From Bosea sp. NBC_00550 (GTDB taxonomy: Bacteria > Pseudomonadota > Alphaproteobacteria > Rhizobiales > Beijerinckiaceae): DNA of 64,000 bases. The position numbers and the translations under genes were made by a program. The stretch lies in the NCBI RefSeq assembly GCF_026020075.1, contig NZ_CP102772.1, positions 3,074,501 to 3,138,500 of the forward strand, given 5' to 3'. The notes below the pieces were generated by a model. The model was not told the origin of the DNA and did no database searches. It saw nothing but the letters and a program-made list of their open reading frames with translations. How positions within the stretch are numbered: the stretch's first letter is position 1; each line of letters opens with the position of its first letter. Shown here piece after piece: positions 41,355-51,391 of this stretch.

Positions 41355-44086
41355 GATCGCGCCTCCATTCGCCGGGCATCCGCGAAGCGCGATGCCAGGT
41401 CGTCGGCATCGTTGGCAGCCTCGGGCGCCCCACCCGCTTCGACCGTGCCGGTCGCGCCGTGGAACACGACCTGCATCGGAACATCCTCGACGAGAGTAGC
41501 ATCTCCCAACAGAAGAAACAGCGTCATTCCAGCGCAATAGCTCCGCAGCCGGGCGACGATCTTCTCCGGCTCGTCGGAGATCGCCAGCAGGGCCGAGATG
41601 TCGAGAACGGCGATCTGCGGCGCCTTGACCAGGGCCTGAACCAGGGGAATGGCGTGCAGCAGCCGCGTCGGCAGATAACGCCCGCGGATGCCGCTCTCGG
41701 TATCCAGCCCGAGACGATAGAGCGCCTCCCCGAGCCCCGAGCGCTCCAGCGCCTGCAGCACGATCTCCGCCACCTTGCGGCCGGCATCGGGAATGCCGTA
41801 GCCGATGCGGCCGAACATCAGGTTGTCGCGGACGCTCGCGCCGAGCATGACCTTGTCCGGAGCATAGAAATCCACATCGGCAGCGGCATCCGCCGGCAGA
41901 TGCTTGCGGAAGCTTTCGCGCGCCCTGAGGATGCGGCGCTCGAGCCGTTCGTCGATCTGGTTCAACCGGTGCTTCGGCTCGATATAGCCGAGCGCCAGCG
42001 CCACCAGGTCACGCTCCGTCTCCTGGTCAAGCGGGCTCCGCATATCGTGCTTGGCCAGGATATCCGCCAATTCGTTCAGGCGCTCGAAATCGAAGTTCTC
42101 CCCAAAGGAATAGCGTTCGAACAGCGCATGGCCCTGGGGCAGGCCGGCAAAGATCTCGACGACCGTGGCGACGATCCGCCCGCCCATTTCGGCCAACGGC
42201 TCGACGAGGGCCTCCGCCTTGAGGATCGAGTGGGCATAGGGTTCGAAAAGCAGCGTCGCATTGTCGAACCGGGCGCTGGTCCGCGTTCCGAAGATCAGGT
42301 TCTCGGCGATCGAGGCGTTCCGGTTGTAGCGATCGAGCACGAAGGGCTCGATCAGCCCGCCGAGCTTGATGCGCTCCAGCTCCGCCGCGACGACGCGCCG
42401 GGCGGTGATGATGCGCTCGGTCGCCTGCTCGCTCACCGGCGGCATCACCTTGCCTCCCAGGCCGAGCTCGAACACGTCCCGTGTGCAGCCGAACACGTCG
42501 AGCAGCTCGCGCACCCGCGCCGCGAGCTCGGCTGCATCGGCGACCCCGACGCCCTCATAATCCGTCCAGTCCGCCTCGAACGGAAACGGCGAGTTGCCCG
42601 AGCGAACCGCCTCGACGAAACGGCGATGCTCCTCGGTCGAGACGGGCCCTTCGGATTTGAGGTTCGGCCGGCGCCGCCTCAACGGCAACAGGATGTTGTC
42701 GCGCATCGTCCCGGCGATGACCTCGGCCTCGTCGCCCGAATAGCCGATGAGATGGCTGGCCCGCTCGACCGACATGTCGGCGAGCAATTCGCCGTCTATG
42801 ACGACGCGACCGGTATAGTTCGTCGCCTGCCGTCCGAGGATACGGCCGAGCATGTCCCGGCCGCCGCCATGCGGCCCGATGACCGCGACGATGCCCGGGC
42901 GCTGCAGGCTGAACGAAAGCGGCGTGAGCAGCGGCTGGCTGCGATTGTCCAGCATCTGCACGGCTTCCAGCCGGATCTCGCCCTTGGGCGGCAGGGGCGA
43001 GCAGCCATTTGCCTCGTCGAGGACGAGCGTGTCGTCACTGTTGAACTGGGAGATGACCTGATCGTACTTGATCGTCACGTCGTTGCGCTGCTGGTCCCAG
43101 TCGATCAGCTCCTTGATCGGCGGCGGCAGGTCCCGATAGGCCGCGATCACCGCCACGAGCTGGCCGATGTCGAGGCGCCCCTGCAGCGCGAAATAGCCGC
43201 CGATCGCATAGAAGAAGAACGGCGTGACCTGAGCCAGCAGATTGTTCAGGAACTTGACCGCGAATTTGCGCTTGTAGAGCGCGTAGCGGATGTCGAAGAG
43301 GCGCCCAAGCCGCCCCGCGATGTCGGACTGGACATAGGCTGTCGCGCCATGCCCCTGGATCATCGGCCCGGCATCGACGATCTCGCCGATCCTGCCTGCG
43401 AGCTGGCGCGAGGCGATCTGGCGCTCGCGGCCCAGCCGTAGCTGCTCCCGGCGCAGAATCGGGATGATGATCGCCTGCGCCAGCACGATCAGCAGCGCGA
43501 TCGACCCCAGCCAGAAGCTCTGCGCCATGATGAAGGCAAGGGCGGTCAAGGCCTGGCTGAGCAGGAAGACCGGCTGGATGAAGGCGTCGCCGACGAAGCC
43601 GCCAATCGGCTCGACCTCGTCCTTGATCATGCTGGCGATCTCGGCCGGCTTGACGGCCCGGATCTCCTCAGGGCGGAAGCGCATCAGCTGGCTGAACAGG
43701 TCGTAGCGCATGCGCCGCAGCATGCGTTCGCCGAGGATGCCCTTGCGGACGTTGACGATGTATTTGAAGGCGCCGTTGATCAGGACCAGCAGCAGGAAAT
43801 AGCTGGAGAGCCCCATGAGAAGCCCGACCTGACCGACCTGGAAGCCCTCGGATATCTTGTAGCTCGCGCCGCCCAGCCACGATGGCAGATGGAGGGTGAA
43901 CTCCATGAAGGTGGCCGTCGTCTTGCCGTTCCTGAAAGCCCCGCCCTGGATGGCGTCGTTGACGATCCGCTTGGGGACGTCGAACGAGGCCCAGTTGAAG
44001 GGGATCGAGACAACGATGATCAGCAGGACGATGATCTGCTCGCCGCGACTCTTCTGCCAGATATAACGGAAGAGGTTGGATTCCAA
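41351..44086 (-). CDS. ABC exporter-like protein with degenerate nucleotide-binding region
   Basis: 911 residues, longer than the usual 600. The N-terminal exporter-type membrane domain (about 1-330) looks normal. The NBD region starts near residue 370: Walker A reads GPHGGGRD (about 405; the K-S/T pair is R-D), no LSGGQ is present, and the Walker B position reads AVLDISALL (about 829). Three separate segments resemble the post-Q-loop IxxNLxFG motif: TMRDNILLP, SIAENLIFG (about 594) and SVRDNLMFG (about 755), as if NBD pieces were duplicated. It probably does not hydrolyse ATP normally. First gene of the operon with the CNB and fusion cyclase genes. Confidence 0.85.
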   Translation of the reverse strand: MESNLFRYIWQKSRGEQIIVLLIIVVSIPFNWASFDVPKRIVNDAIQGGAFRNGKTTATFMEFTLHLPSWLGGASYKISEGFQVGQVGLLMGLSSYFLLLVLINGAFKYIVNVRKGILGERMLRRMRYDLFSQLMRFRPEEIRAVKPAEIASMIKDEVEPIGGFVGDAFIQPVFLLSQALTALAFIMAQSFWLGSIALLIVLAQAIIIPILRREQLRLGRERQIASRQLAGRIGEIVDAGPMIQGHGATAYVQSDIAGRLGRLFDIRYALYKRKFAVKFLNNLLAQVTPFFFYAIGGYFALQGRLDIGQLVAVIAAYRDLPPPIKELIDWDQQRNDVTIKYDQVISQFNSDDTLVLDEANGCSPLPPKGEIRLEAVQMLDNRSQPLLTPLSFSLQRPGIVAVIGPHGGGRDMLGRILGRQATNYTGRVVIDGELLADMSVERASHLIGYSGDEAEVIAGTMRDNILLPLRRRRPNLKSEGPVSTEEHRRFVEAVRSGNSPFPFEADWTDYEGVGVADAAELAARVRELLDVFGCTRDVFELGLGGKVMPPVSEQATERIITARRVVAAELERIKLGGLIEPFVLDRYNRNASIAENLIFGTRTSARFDNATLLFEPYAHSILKAEALVEPLAEMGGRIVATVVEIFAGLPQGHALFERYSFGENFDFERLNELADILAKHDMRSPLDQETERDLVALALGYIEPKHRLNQIDERLERRILRARESFRKHLPADAAADVDFYAPDKVMLGASVRDNLMFGRIGYGIPDAGRKVAEIVLQALERSGLGEALYRLGLDTESGIRGRYLPTRLLHAIPLVQALVKAPQIAVLDISALLAISDEPEKIVARLRSYCAGMTLFLLLGDATLVEDVPMQVVFHGATGTVEAGGAPEAANDADDLASRFADARRMEARS

Positions 44087-44230
44087 AGGGCAATCCTGTC
44101 GCGAACGCCGGTGGCGTTGTCATGCCGGGGCCGAACCCCTGAAAGCGACCATATGTGGTGAGGTTGCGGCAGAGTGCAATGCGGGCCACCTTGGGTGGCC
44201 GCCCGGTCCGGGCGGCATCCGGGGGGAGAA

Positions 44231-45232
44231 GTGAGCCGTCTATCGTTCCGCGCGGCCCGTGGCTGCGCCGCCGTCATCTGCGCCGTCGCCGCGATCCTTG
44301 CCGCGCCCGCCGGCTCTGCACAGCCGGAGACCACGCCCGACAACGCCTCCATCCTGCTGCATGACGGCTTCGACCAAACCGGTTTCGCGCCCGAAGGCGG
44401 GCTTTTCTACAAGCAGAACTTCGAGCAGCGCGCGGGCCGGGTCGTTTTCGGAGATTCCGCGCCCCTTCGCGGCACGGGCGCCTTGAGTCTCACGGCGACG
44501 GGGGCTTGCCTGCCCCAGACCATTGGTTGCAGCGAGCGGGCCGAGGTCTGGGAACGCCCCGAGGTTCTGGTCCCCTATCGCAGCACGGTCTGGTACGGAC
44601 TTGCGCTACGCCTCGACGACCCGCTGCCGCAGGATGATCGCAGATATGTGATCGCGCAGTGGAAGCGCGAGATCGTTCCGATGGCAGAGGGCGATTATTC
44701 GCCGTTCCTTGCGATCAGGCTCTACCGGGAGAGCCTCGGCATCACCGTCGAGACGGACCGCGTGCCCTCTTATCCGATCGGAGGCCCGGAAAGACGGGAT
44801 GGCTGCCGCCACGGCGAAGCGCTCGTGCTGGACCGCCCGCAGGCCCGTCAGACACGCGCTCTGGTGGCGATAGAAGCCGGCGCGGTGCGGGAGAATTATC
44901 CCAGCTATTTCAACGCCTGCGCGCCGGACATCCAGGTCACGCACCATGCCGATCTACCTCCCGCGCAGAAGGGTTGGATCGATTTCGTCATCCGCTCGCA
45001 GCCTGGCCCTCGAGGGAATGGACATGTCGACGTCATGGCGGACGGCGTGCGGATCGTGACGATACGCGGACATATCGGCCATAGCGGCCCCGGCCTCGAT
45101 ACGAACCAGTACTTCAAGTTCGGTCCCTATCGTGCGCCGGCACACTTGCCTTGGAGCGTCAGCTACGACGACTTCCGTCGCGGACCCCGTTGCAGCGATG
45201 TCATCCGCCTCGGGCAATGCCCGCTCGAATGA
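44231..45232 (+). CDS. Secreted heparin-lyase-I-like polysaccharide lyase
   Basis: 333 residues, GTG start with GGGGAG close upstream. Signal peptide about 1-29 (AAPAGSAQ). The mature jelly-roll pattern LLHDGFDQTGF, SERAEVWERPEV, RYVIAQWKREI, YFKFGPYRAP and a late SYDDFRRG match the heparin lyase I / PL-like family (PF14099). It would cleave an acidic polysaccharide outside the cytoplasm. It diverges from the ABC/CNB/cyclase operon and precedes an ABC importer. Confidence 0.7.
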   Translation: MSRLSFRAARGCAAVICAVAAILAAPAGSAQPETTPDNASILLHDGFDQTGFAPEGGLFYKQNFEQRAGRVVFGDSAPLRGTGALSLTATGACLPQTIGCSERAEVWERPEVLVPYRSTVWYGLALRLDDPLPQDDRRYVIAQWKREIVPMAEGDYSPFLAIRLYRESLGITVETDRVPSYPIGGPERRDGCRHGEALVLDRPQARQTRALVAIEAGAVRENYPSYFNACAPDIQVTHHADLPPAQKGWIDFVIRSQPGPRGNGHVDVMADGVRIVTIRGHIGHSGPGLDTNQYFKFGPYRAPAHLPWSVSYDDFRRGPRCSDVIRLGQCPLE

Positions 45233-45327
45233 CCGGATTTGTCGAAACTCGTTGGCAAGGCGGAACTTTCGACGTCTAGTGACGTCACGTAAAAAGCGGA
45301 CGGTTCCGGGGCGTCGTCAGTTCGATC

Positions 45328-47208
45328 ATGGATATTCTGCGCATCAGTGATCTGCGTATCGGCTTCACCGTTCATGGCCTCGACCGCGAGGTGGTGAAGG
45401 GGGCGAGCCTGCGCGTGCCGGCCGGCAAGACGGTCGCGCTGGTGGGCGAGTCCGGCTCCGGCAAATCGGTGATTTCGCAGGCCATCATGGGCCTGCTGCC
45501 CCGCGCCGGCGCTGTGACTGGTGGCGAGATCCTGTTCCGCGACCCGCTGGCGCCCGAGACGGTGATCGACATCGCCGCCCTGCCCTCCGAAGGGCCGGAG
45601 ATCCGGGCGCTGCGCGGTGGACGCATCGGCATGATCTTCCAGGAGCCGATGTCCTCGCTCTCGCCGGTCCACACCATCGGCAACCAGATCGAGGAGGCCC
45701 TGCAGCTGCATCGGCCGATGCCGAAGGCCGAGGCGCGCGGGCTGATCGAGGCCATGCTGAAGCGCGTCGGCTTCAAGAATCCGCACCGCGCCTACGGGCT
45801 TTATTCCTTCGAGCTGTCGGGCGGCCTGCGCCAGCGCGCCATGCTGGCCATGGCGCTGATCTGCCAGCCGGCGCTGCTGATCGCCGACGAGCCGACCACG
45901 GCGCTCGACGTCACCATCCAGGCCCAGGTGCTCGATCTGATGCGCGATCTCCAGGCCGAGATGGGCATGGCGATCCTGCTCATCACCCACGATCTCGGCG
46001 TCGTCGCCAACATGGCCGACGAGGTGGTGGTGATCTTCCACGGCGAGATCATGGAGCGCGGCCCGGTCGAGGACATCTTCCGCCGCCCGCGCCACCCCTA
46101 TCTCAAGGCGCTGCTCAACGCCTCGCCGCATTTTGACATGCAGGAGGGCGAGCGCCTCGTCGCACTGCGCGAGGCCAGGGCCCGGCCCGTGGCGGCCCCT
46201 CGCCCGGAGGCTCGGCCGGCTTCCGACAGCCCCCCGCTGCTGCGCGTCCGCAATCTCCACAAGACCTATGTCACCGGCTCGCGCAGTTTCTTCGGCAAGG
46301 GCACGCTGAGCACGGTGAAGGCAGTCGACAATGTCGGCTTCGACATCCGCCGCGGCGAGTGTCTCGGGCTGGTAGGGGAAAGCGGCTGCGGCAAGACGAC
46401 GGTCAGCAAGATCATCATGCGCGCGGTCACCGCCGATTCCGGCGAGGTGATCTTCGACGACGGCCAGGAAAGAGTCGACGTGCTCGGGCTCCGGGGCGAG
46501 GCGCTGCGCGACTTCCGCCCGCGCATCCAGATGATCTTCCAGGACCCGGTCTCGTCGCTTTCGCCGCGCATGACGGTGATGAACATCCTGCGCGAACCGC
46601 TGGCCATCCACGACCGGGGCGACTCGGCGGCGCAGGACGAGCGCGTCAAGTCGCTGATGCAGGATGTCGGGCTCGATGTCCGCTTCCTGAACCGCTATCC
46701 GCATTCCTTCTCCGGCGGCCAGCGCCAGCGCATCGGCATCGCCCGCGCCCTCGCGCTCGATCCGGAACTGATCATCTGCGACGAGCCCGTCTCGGCGCTC
46801 GACGTCTCCGTCCAGGCCCAGATCCTCAACCTGCTCAAGGACCTTCAGGCCGAGCGGGGGCTGACCTTCCTGTTCATCTCCCACAATCTCGCTGTGGTGA
46901 ACTACATGGCGGACCGTATCGCGGTGATGGCCAATGGCCACATCGTCGAGTTGGCGCCGCGCCACACGCTTTTCACCCGCCCCGTCCACCCCTACACCAA
47001 GGCGCTGCTGCGCTCGGTGCCCTTCGCCGATCTCGACCGCAAGCTCGACTTCAAGCTCGCCGCCCCGGGCGGTGCCTCCGACGACAGCCATTGGGGCGAC
47101 GCCTTCCGGGTCGGCTCCGATGCCTCTGCCTTGACACATCTGCCGCTCGGCGAGGGTCATTACGTCCTCGCGCGGCCCAATGCCGATGTCCGGGAGATGG
47201 TCCCATGA
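45328..47208 (+). CDS. Oligopeptide/oligosaccharide ABC importer, double ATPase
   Basis: 626 residues, two full NBDs (OppD-OppF-like fusion, as in YejF). NBD1: [32 protein letters not shown]2 from about 310: [29 protein letters not shown]. Both sets of motifs are intact. It energises import by the two permeases downstream. Its stop overlaps the next start. Confidence 0.92.
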   Translation: MDILRISDLRIGFTVHGLDREVVKGASLRVPAGKTVALVGESGSGKSVISQAIMGLLPRAGAVTGGEILFRDPLAPETVIDIAALPSEGPEIRALRGGRIGMIFQEPMSSLSPVHTIGNQIEEALQLHRPMPKAEARGLIEAMLKRVGFKNPHRAYGLYSFELSGGLRQRAMLAMALICQPALLIADEPTTALDVTIQAQVLDLMRDLQAEMGMAILLITHDLGVVANMADEVVVIFHGEIMERGPVEDIFRRPRHPYLKALLNASPHFDMQEGERLVALREARARPVAAPRPEARPASDSPPLLRVRNLHKTYVTGSRSFFGKGTLSTVKAVDNVGFDIRRGECLGLVGESGCGKTTVSKIIMRAVTADSGEVIFDDGQERVDVLGLRGEALRDFRPRIQMIFQDPVSSLSPRMTVMNILREPLAIHDRGDSAAQDERVKSLMQDVGLDVRFLNRYPHSFSGGQRQRIGIARALALDPELIICDEPVSALDVSVQAQILNLLKDLQAERGLTFLFISHNLAVVNYMADRIAVMANGHIVELAPRHTLFTRPVHPYTKALLRSVPFADLDRKLDFKLAAPGGASDDSHWGDAFRVGSDASALTHLPLGEGHYVLARPNADVREMVP

Positions 47209-49175
47209 CCTCGCGCCATCCGAAGACGACGCGCCGCGGCGCCTTGCTCCTGGGTACGGCCGCCCTGGCCGCGACCGCGCTGCCGCGCCGCCCGCTCGCC
47301 CAGCAGAACCCGCCCGCGCCGATCGACAGCCGCTTCTTCGCCGACAAGGTCGCGGCCGGCTCGCTGCCGCCGGTGGCGCAGCGCCTGCCCGCCCCTCCCC
47401 GCATCATCGAGCTTGAAAAGCTCGGGCGCACCCCGGGCCGCCACGGCGGCAACATCCGCATGCTGATGGGCGACCAGCGCGACGTCCGGATGATGACGCT
47501 CTACGGCTATACGCGCCTGATGGTCTACGACGACAATCTCGAGCTGGTGCCGGACGTGCTCGAGAGCTGCGAAGTCCAGGACGGCCGTATCTTCACGCTG
47601 CGCCTGCGCGCCGGGCACCGCTGGTCCGACGGCTCGCCCTTCACCACCGAGGATTTCCGCTATTGGTGGGAAGATATCGCCAACAACCAGCGCCTCTCGC
47701 CCGGCGGCCCGCCGCAGGCATTGCTCGCGGGCGGCAACGCGCCTCTCTTCGAGGTGCTGAGCCCCACCGAAGTCCGCTACAGCTGGGATGCGCCCAACCC
47801 GATCTTTCTGCCGGCCCTGGCAGGGGCACAGCCTACCTACATCTTCATGCCCTCGGCCTATCTCAAGCAGTTCCATGAGCGCCATGCGGCCAAGCACGAG
47901 CTGGCCCAGCGGATCAAGGAGAACCGCGTCCGCGACTGGGGCGCGCTGCACGAACGCCTGTCGCGCATGTATCGGCCGGAGAACCCAAAGCTGCCGACGC
48001 TGGAGCCCTGGCGCAACACCACGCCGCTGCCGGCCGAGCAGTTCGTCTTCGAGCGCAACGCCTTCTTCCATCGCGTCGACGAGAAGGGACGGCAACTGCC
48101 CTATGCCGATCAGGTCACGCTGACGATTGGGACGAGTTCGCTGATCCCGGCCAAGGCCGCCGCCGGAGAGGCCGATTTGCAGGCCCGCTATCTCCGCTTC
48201 GACAACTACACCTTCCTGAAGGAGGCCTCGAAACGGATGAACTTCGAGGTCAAGCTCTGGAAGCGGGCAGAGGGCGCCTATTTCTCCCTGATGCCGAACC
48301 TGAACGCCATCGACCCGGTCTGGCGCGACCTCAACCGCGATGTCCGCTATCGCCGCGCCATCTCGGTCGCGATCAACCGGGCGGACGTCAACAAGGTCAT
48401 CTTCTTCGGGCTTGCGAGGGAGAGCGGCAACACGGCCCTGCCCGAGAGCCCGCTCTACGACGCCACTCTCGCCTCGCTCTGGACCCAGCACGATCCGGCG
48501 CTGGCAAACCGGCTTCTCGACGAGATCGGCCTGACGAAGCGCGACGACGACGGCGTGCGCCTGCTCTCGGACGGCCGCAGGCTCGAATTCACCATCGAGA
48601 CGGCAGGCGAGAACACCGAGGAGACCGACATCCTCGATCTGCTCAAGCAGGACTTCTTCAATGTCGGCATGAAGATCTATCCGCGCTCCACCCAGCGCGA
48701 CGTCTTCCGCCGCCGCATCGTCGCCGGCCAGACCGTGATGTCGGCCTGGGCCGGCATGGACAACGCCCTCGTCACCTCGGACATGGAGCCCGACGCGCTG
48801 GCTCCGACATCCTCGGCGCAGTTCCAGTGGCCGCGCTGGGGGCAGTTCATCGAGAGCAGCGGCCGCGAGGGCGAACGGCCGGCCGTGCCCGAAGCGAACG
48901 AGCTGGTGCGGCTCTACGAGGAATGGCGCATGAGCTCGACGCGCGACCAGCGCCGCGCGATCTGGCGCAAGATGCTGGTGATCAACGCCGAGCAGGTGTT
49001 TACCATCGGCGTCATCAACAGCACGCTGCAGCCGATCGTCGTCTCCCGCGACCTGCGCAACGTGCCGGACAAAGGTCTCTACAGCTTCGAGCCCGGCGCC
49101 TTCATCGGCCGCTACATGCCGGACACCTTCTGGTTCGACCGGCCAGAGACCGATCGGCAAGCGACCAAGGGCTGA
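47205..49175 (+). CDS. ABC importer substrate-binding protein (SBP_bac_5)
   Basis: 656 residues with a twin-arginine-like signal (TTRRGALLLGTAALAATALP). SBP family 5 features: YGYTRLMVYDDNLELVPDVL, FTLRLRAGHRWSDGSPFTTE, RYRRAISVAINRADVNKVIF. Binds an oligopeptide or oligosaccharide in the periplasm. The length and the Tat-like signal are typical of the rhizobial subgroup often linked to glycan uptake. Co-translated with the ATPase (ATGA overlap). Confidence 0.9.
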   Translation: MTSRHPKTTRRGALLLGTAALAATALPRRPLAQQNPPAPIDSRFFADKVAAGSLPPVAQRLPAPPRIIELEKLGRTPGRHGGNIRMLMGDQRDVRMMTLYGYTRLMVYDDNLELVPDVLESCEVQDGRIFTLRLRAGHRWSDGSPFTTEDFRYWWEDIANNQRLSPGGPPQALLAGGNAPLFEVLSPTEVRYSWDAPNPIFLPALAGAQPTYIFMPSAYLKQFHERHAAKHELAQRIKENRVRDWGALHERLSRMYRPENPKLPTLEPWRNTTPLPAEQFVFERNAFFHRVDEKGRQLPYADQVTLTIGTSSLIPAKAAAGEADLQARYLRFDNYTFLKEASKRMNFEVKLWKRAEGAYFSLMPNLNAIDPVWRDLNRDVRYRRAISVAINRADVNKVIFFGLARESGNTALPESPLYDATLASLWTQHDPALANRLLDEIGLTKRDDDGVRLLSDGRRLEFTIETAGENTEETDILDLLKQDFFNVGMKIYPRSTQRDVFRRRIVAGQTVMSAWAGMDNALVTSDMEPDALAPTSSAQFQWPRWGQFIESSGREGERPAVPEANELVRLYEEWRMSSTRDQRRAIWRKMLVINAEQVFTIGVINSTLQPIVVSRDLRNVPDKGLYSFEPGAFIGRYMPDTFWFDRPETDRQATKG

Positions 49176-49178
49176 TCC

Positions 49179-50180
49179 GTGCTGTTTCGCTACATCCTCA
49201 AGCGCATCCTGATCATGATCCCGACGCTGCTGGTCACCAGCGCGCTGATCTTCACTGTGATCAACCTGCCCGAGGGCGACTATTTCGAGACCCTCGCGGC
49301 CGAGATGCAGGCCCAGGGCGAAAAGGCCGATATGAGCCGCATCGAGTTCCTGAAACAGGAATACGGCTTCGACCGGCCCCCCGTCGAACGCTATTTCCGC
49401 TGGGTCACGGGCCTGCTCCAGGGCGATATGGGTTATTCCTTCGAGTATCAGCGGCCGGTCAGGGAGATCGTCGGCGATCGCCTGCTGCTGACGATGCTGG
49501 TCTCCTTCGCCACGATCATCTTCACCTGGGTCGTGGCATTCCCGATCGGCATCTACTCGGCCACGCATCAATATAGCTGGGGCGATTACGGGCTGACCTT
49601 CATCGGGCTCATCGGCCTCGCGGTGCCGCATTTCCTGCTGGCGCTGGTCTTCATGTATTTCGCCAATGTCTGGTTCGGCACCTCGATCGGCGGGCTCGTC
49701 GACCCCCACTACCTCAACCAGCCGATGAGCTGGGCCAAGCTCAGATCCGTGCTGGAGCACCTCTGGATCCCGGTCATCATCATCGGCGCCGGCGGCACCG
49801 CCGGCATGATCCGGGCGCTGCGCGCCAACCTGCTCGACGAGTTGCAGAAGCAGTACTACGTCACCGCCCGCGCCAAGGGCCTGCCGCCCGGCAAGGCGCT
49901 GCGGAAATATCCGCTGCGCATGTCGCTCAACTTCTTCATCTCGGACATCGGCGACATCCTGCCCTCGATCGTCTCTGGCGCCGAGGTCGTCGCCATCGTG
50001 CTGTCACTGCAGACCACCGGCCCGCTGCTGATCAGGGCGCTGCAAAGCCAGGACATGTATCTCGCCGGCTCCTTCCTGATGTTCCTGTCCTTCCTGACCG
50101 TGATCGGCGTGCTGATCTCAGATATCGCGCTCGCCATCCTCGATCCGCGAATCCGCCTGCAGGGGACTGCGACCAAGTGA
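49179..50180 (+). CDS. ABC importer permease, DppB-like
   Basis: 333 residues, GTG start. About six membrane segments, with the permease loop motif GGTAGMIRALRANLLDELQK and ITARAKGLP-like YVTARAKGLPPGKAL contacting the ATPase. N-terminal ILKRILIMIPTLLVTSALIF is typical. Its stop overlaps the start of the second permease. Confidence 0.92.
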   Translation: MLFRYILKRILIMIPTLLVTSALIFTVINLPEGDYFETLAAEMQAQGEKADMSRIEFLKQEYGFDRPPVERYFRWVTGLLQGDMGYSFEYQRPVREIVGDRLLLTMLVSFATIIFTWVVAFPIGIYSATHQYSWGDYGLTFIGLIGLAVPHFLLALVFMYFANVWFGTSIGGLVDPHYLNQPMSWAKLRSVLEHLWIPVIIIGAGGTAGMIRALRANLLDELQKQYYVTARAKGLPPGKALRKYPLRMSLNFFISDIGDILPSIVSGAEVVAIVLSLQTTGPLLIRALQSQDMYLAGSFLMFLSFLTVIGVLISDIALAILDPRIRLQGTATK

Positions 50181-51367
50181 CGGCGAACTCGCTCAGTACG
50201 CTCCCCCCGGACGGCGCGCCCTTGCCGCACGCGGCCTCGACCGCGCCGTTCGAGCCCTATGCCACCGAGCACATGACGCCGGAGCAGGAGCGGGTCTACC
50301 TCGCCTCGCAATGGCAGCTGATGTGGTGGAAGTTCCGCAAGCACAAGCTCGCGGTCATCTCCGCCTTTGTCATCCTGGTGATCTACGCGATGGCGGCCTT
50401 CGCCGAATTCCTCGCGCCCTATCACTACACGACGCGCAATACCGACTTCATCCGCGCGCCCAGCCAGAGCGTGCATCTCTTCCATGAAGGCAGCTTCATC
50501 GGGCCGTTCGTCTACCCGTACAAGATGCAGCTCAACATGGAGAACCTGAAGCGCGAATACGAAGTCGACGACACGCGCCCGCAGAAGCTGCGCTTCTTCT
50601 GCCGCGGCGACGACAGCTACATGTTCTGGGGCATGATCCCGGGCAATCTGCGCCTGGTCTGCCCGCCGAAGGACGGCACCTTCTTCTTCCTCGGCTCCGA
50701 CCGGCTGGGCCGCGACATGCTCTCGCGCATCCTCTATGGCGGGCGGATCTCGCTCTCCATCGGCCTGCTCGGCGTTTCCGTCTCCTTCGTCCTCGGCGTC
50801 ATCATCGGCGGCATCGCCGGCTATTACGGCGGCCGTGTCGATCTCGTCGTCCAGCGCATCATAGAGATCGTGCAGTCGCTGCCGCATATCCCGCTCTGGC
50901 TGGCGCTCGCCTCGATCATGCCGCCGTCATGGAGCCCGCTGGTGGTCTATTTCGGCATCACCATCATCCTCGGCCTGATGGACTGGACGGGACTCGCGCG
51001 CTCGGTCCGTTCCAAGCTGCTGTCGCTGCGCGAAGAGGATTATGTCGTCGCCGCCCAGCTGATGGGCGCGAAGCCCGCCCGCATCATCGGCCTGCATCTC
51101 GTTCCGGGCTTCATGAGCCATCTCATCGCCTCGGCGACGATCACCATCCCGAAGACCATTCTCGGCGAAACCGCGCTCTCCTTCCTCGGCCTCGGACTCA
51201 GGCCCCCGATCACCAGCTGGGGCGTGATGCTCAATGAGGCGCAGAACATCAACGTGGTGGCGCTTTATCCCTGGCTGCTCTATCCGGTCGTGCCCGTGAT
51301 CGTGATCATCCTCGCCTTCAACTTCCTCGGCGACGGCCTGCGCGATGCAGCCGATCCCTATCGCTGA
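50177..51367 (+). CDS. ABC importer permease, DppC-like, with large periplasmic insert
   Basis: 396 residues, GTG start overlapping the previous stop. The first membrane helix is followed by about 120 residues of soluble sequence (DFIRAPSQSVHLFHEGSFIG through YMFWGMIPGNLRLVCPPKDG) before the second, longer than in plain DppC (about 300 residues). The EAA loop is DYVVAAQLMGAKPARIIGLH. This insert is shared with a rhizobial subgroup of peptide/glycoside importers. Confidence 0.9.
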   Translation: MTANSLSTLPPDGAPLPHAASTAPFEPYATEHMTPEQERVYLASQWQLMWWKFRKHKLAVISAFVILVIYAMAAFAEFLAPYHYTTRNTDFIRAPSQSVHLFHEGSFIGPFVYPYKMQLNMENLKREYEVDDTRPQKLRFFCRGDDSYMFWGMIPGNLRLVCPPKDGTFFFLGSDRLGRDMLSRILYGGRISLSIGLLGVSVSFVLGVIIGGIAGYYGGRVDLVVQRIIEIVQSLPHIPLWLALASIMPPSWSPLVVYFGITIILGLMDWTGLARSVRSKLLSLREEDYVVAAQLMGAKPARIIGLHLVPGFMSHLIASATITIPKTILGETALSFLGLGLRPPITSWGVMLNEAQNINVVALYPWLLYPVVPVIVIILAFNFLGDGLRDAADPYR

Positions 51368-51391
51368 TCGATCGCCTTTCGCAGAACCATC

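Noticed and set aside
47160..49760. Long minus-strand open frame opposite the SBP and permease genes
   Set aside because: Shadow of the plus-strand importer genes, with no recognisable domain and no ribosome site.
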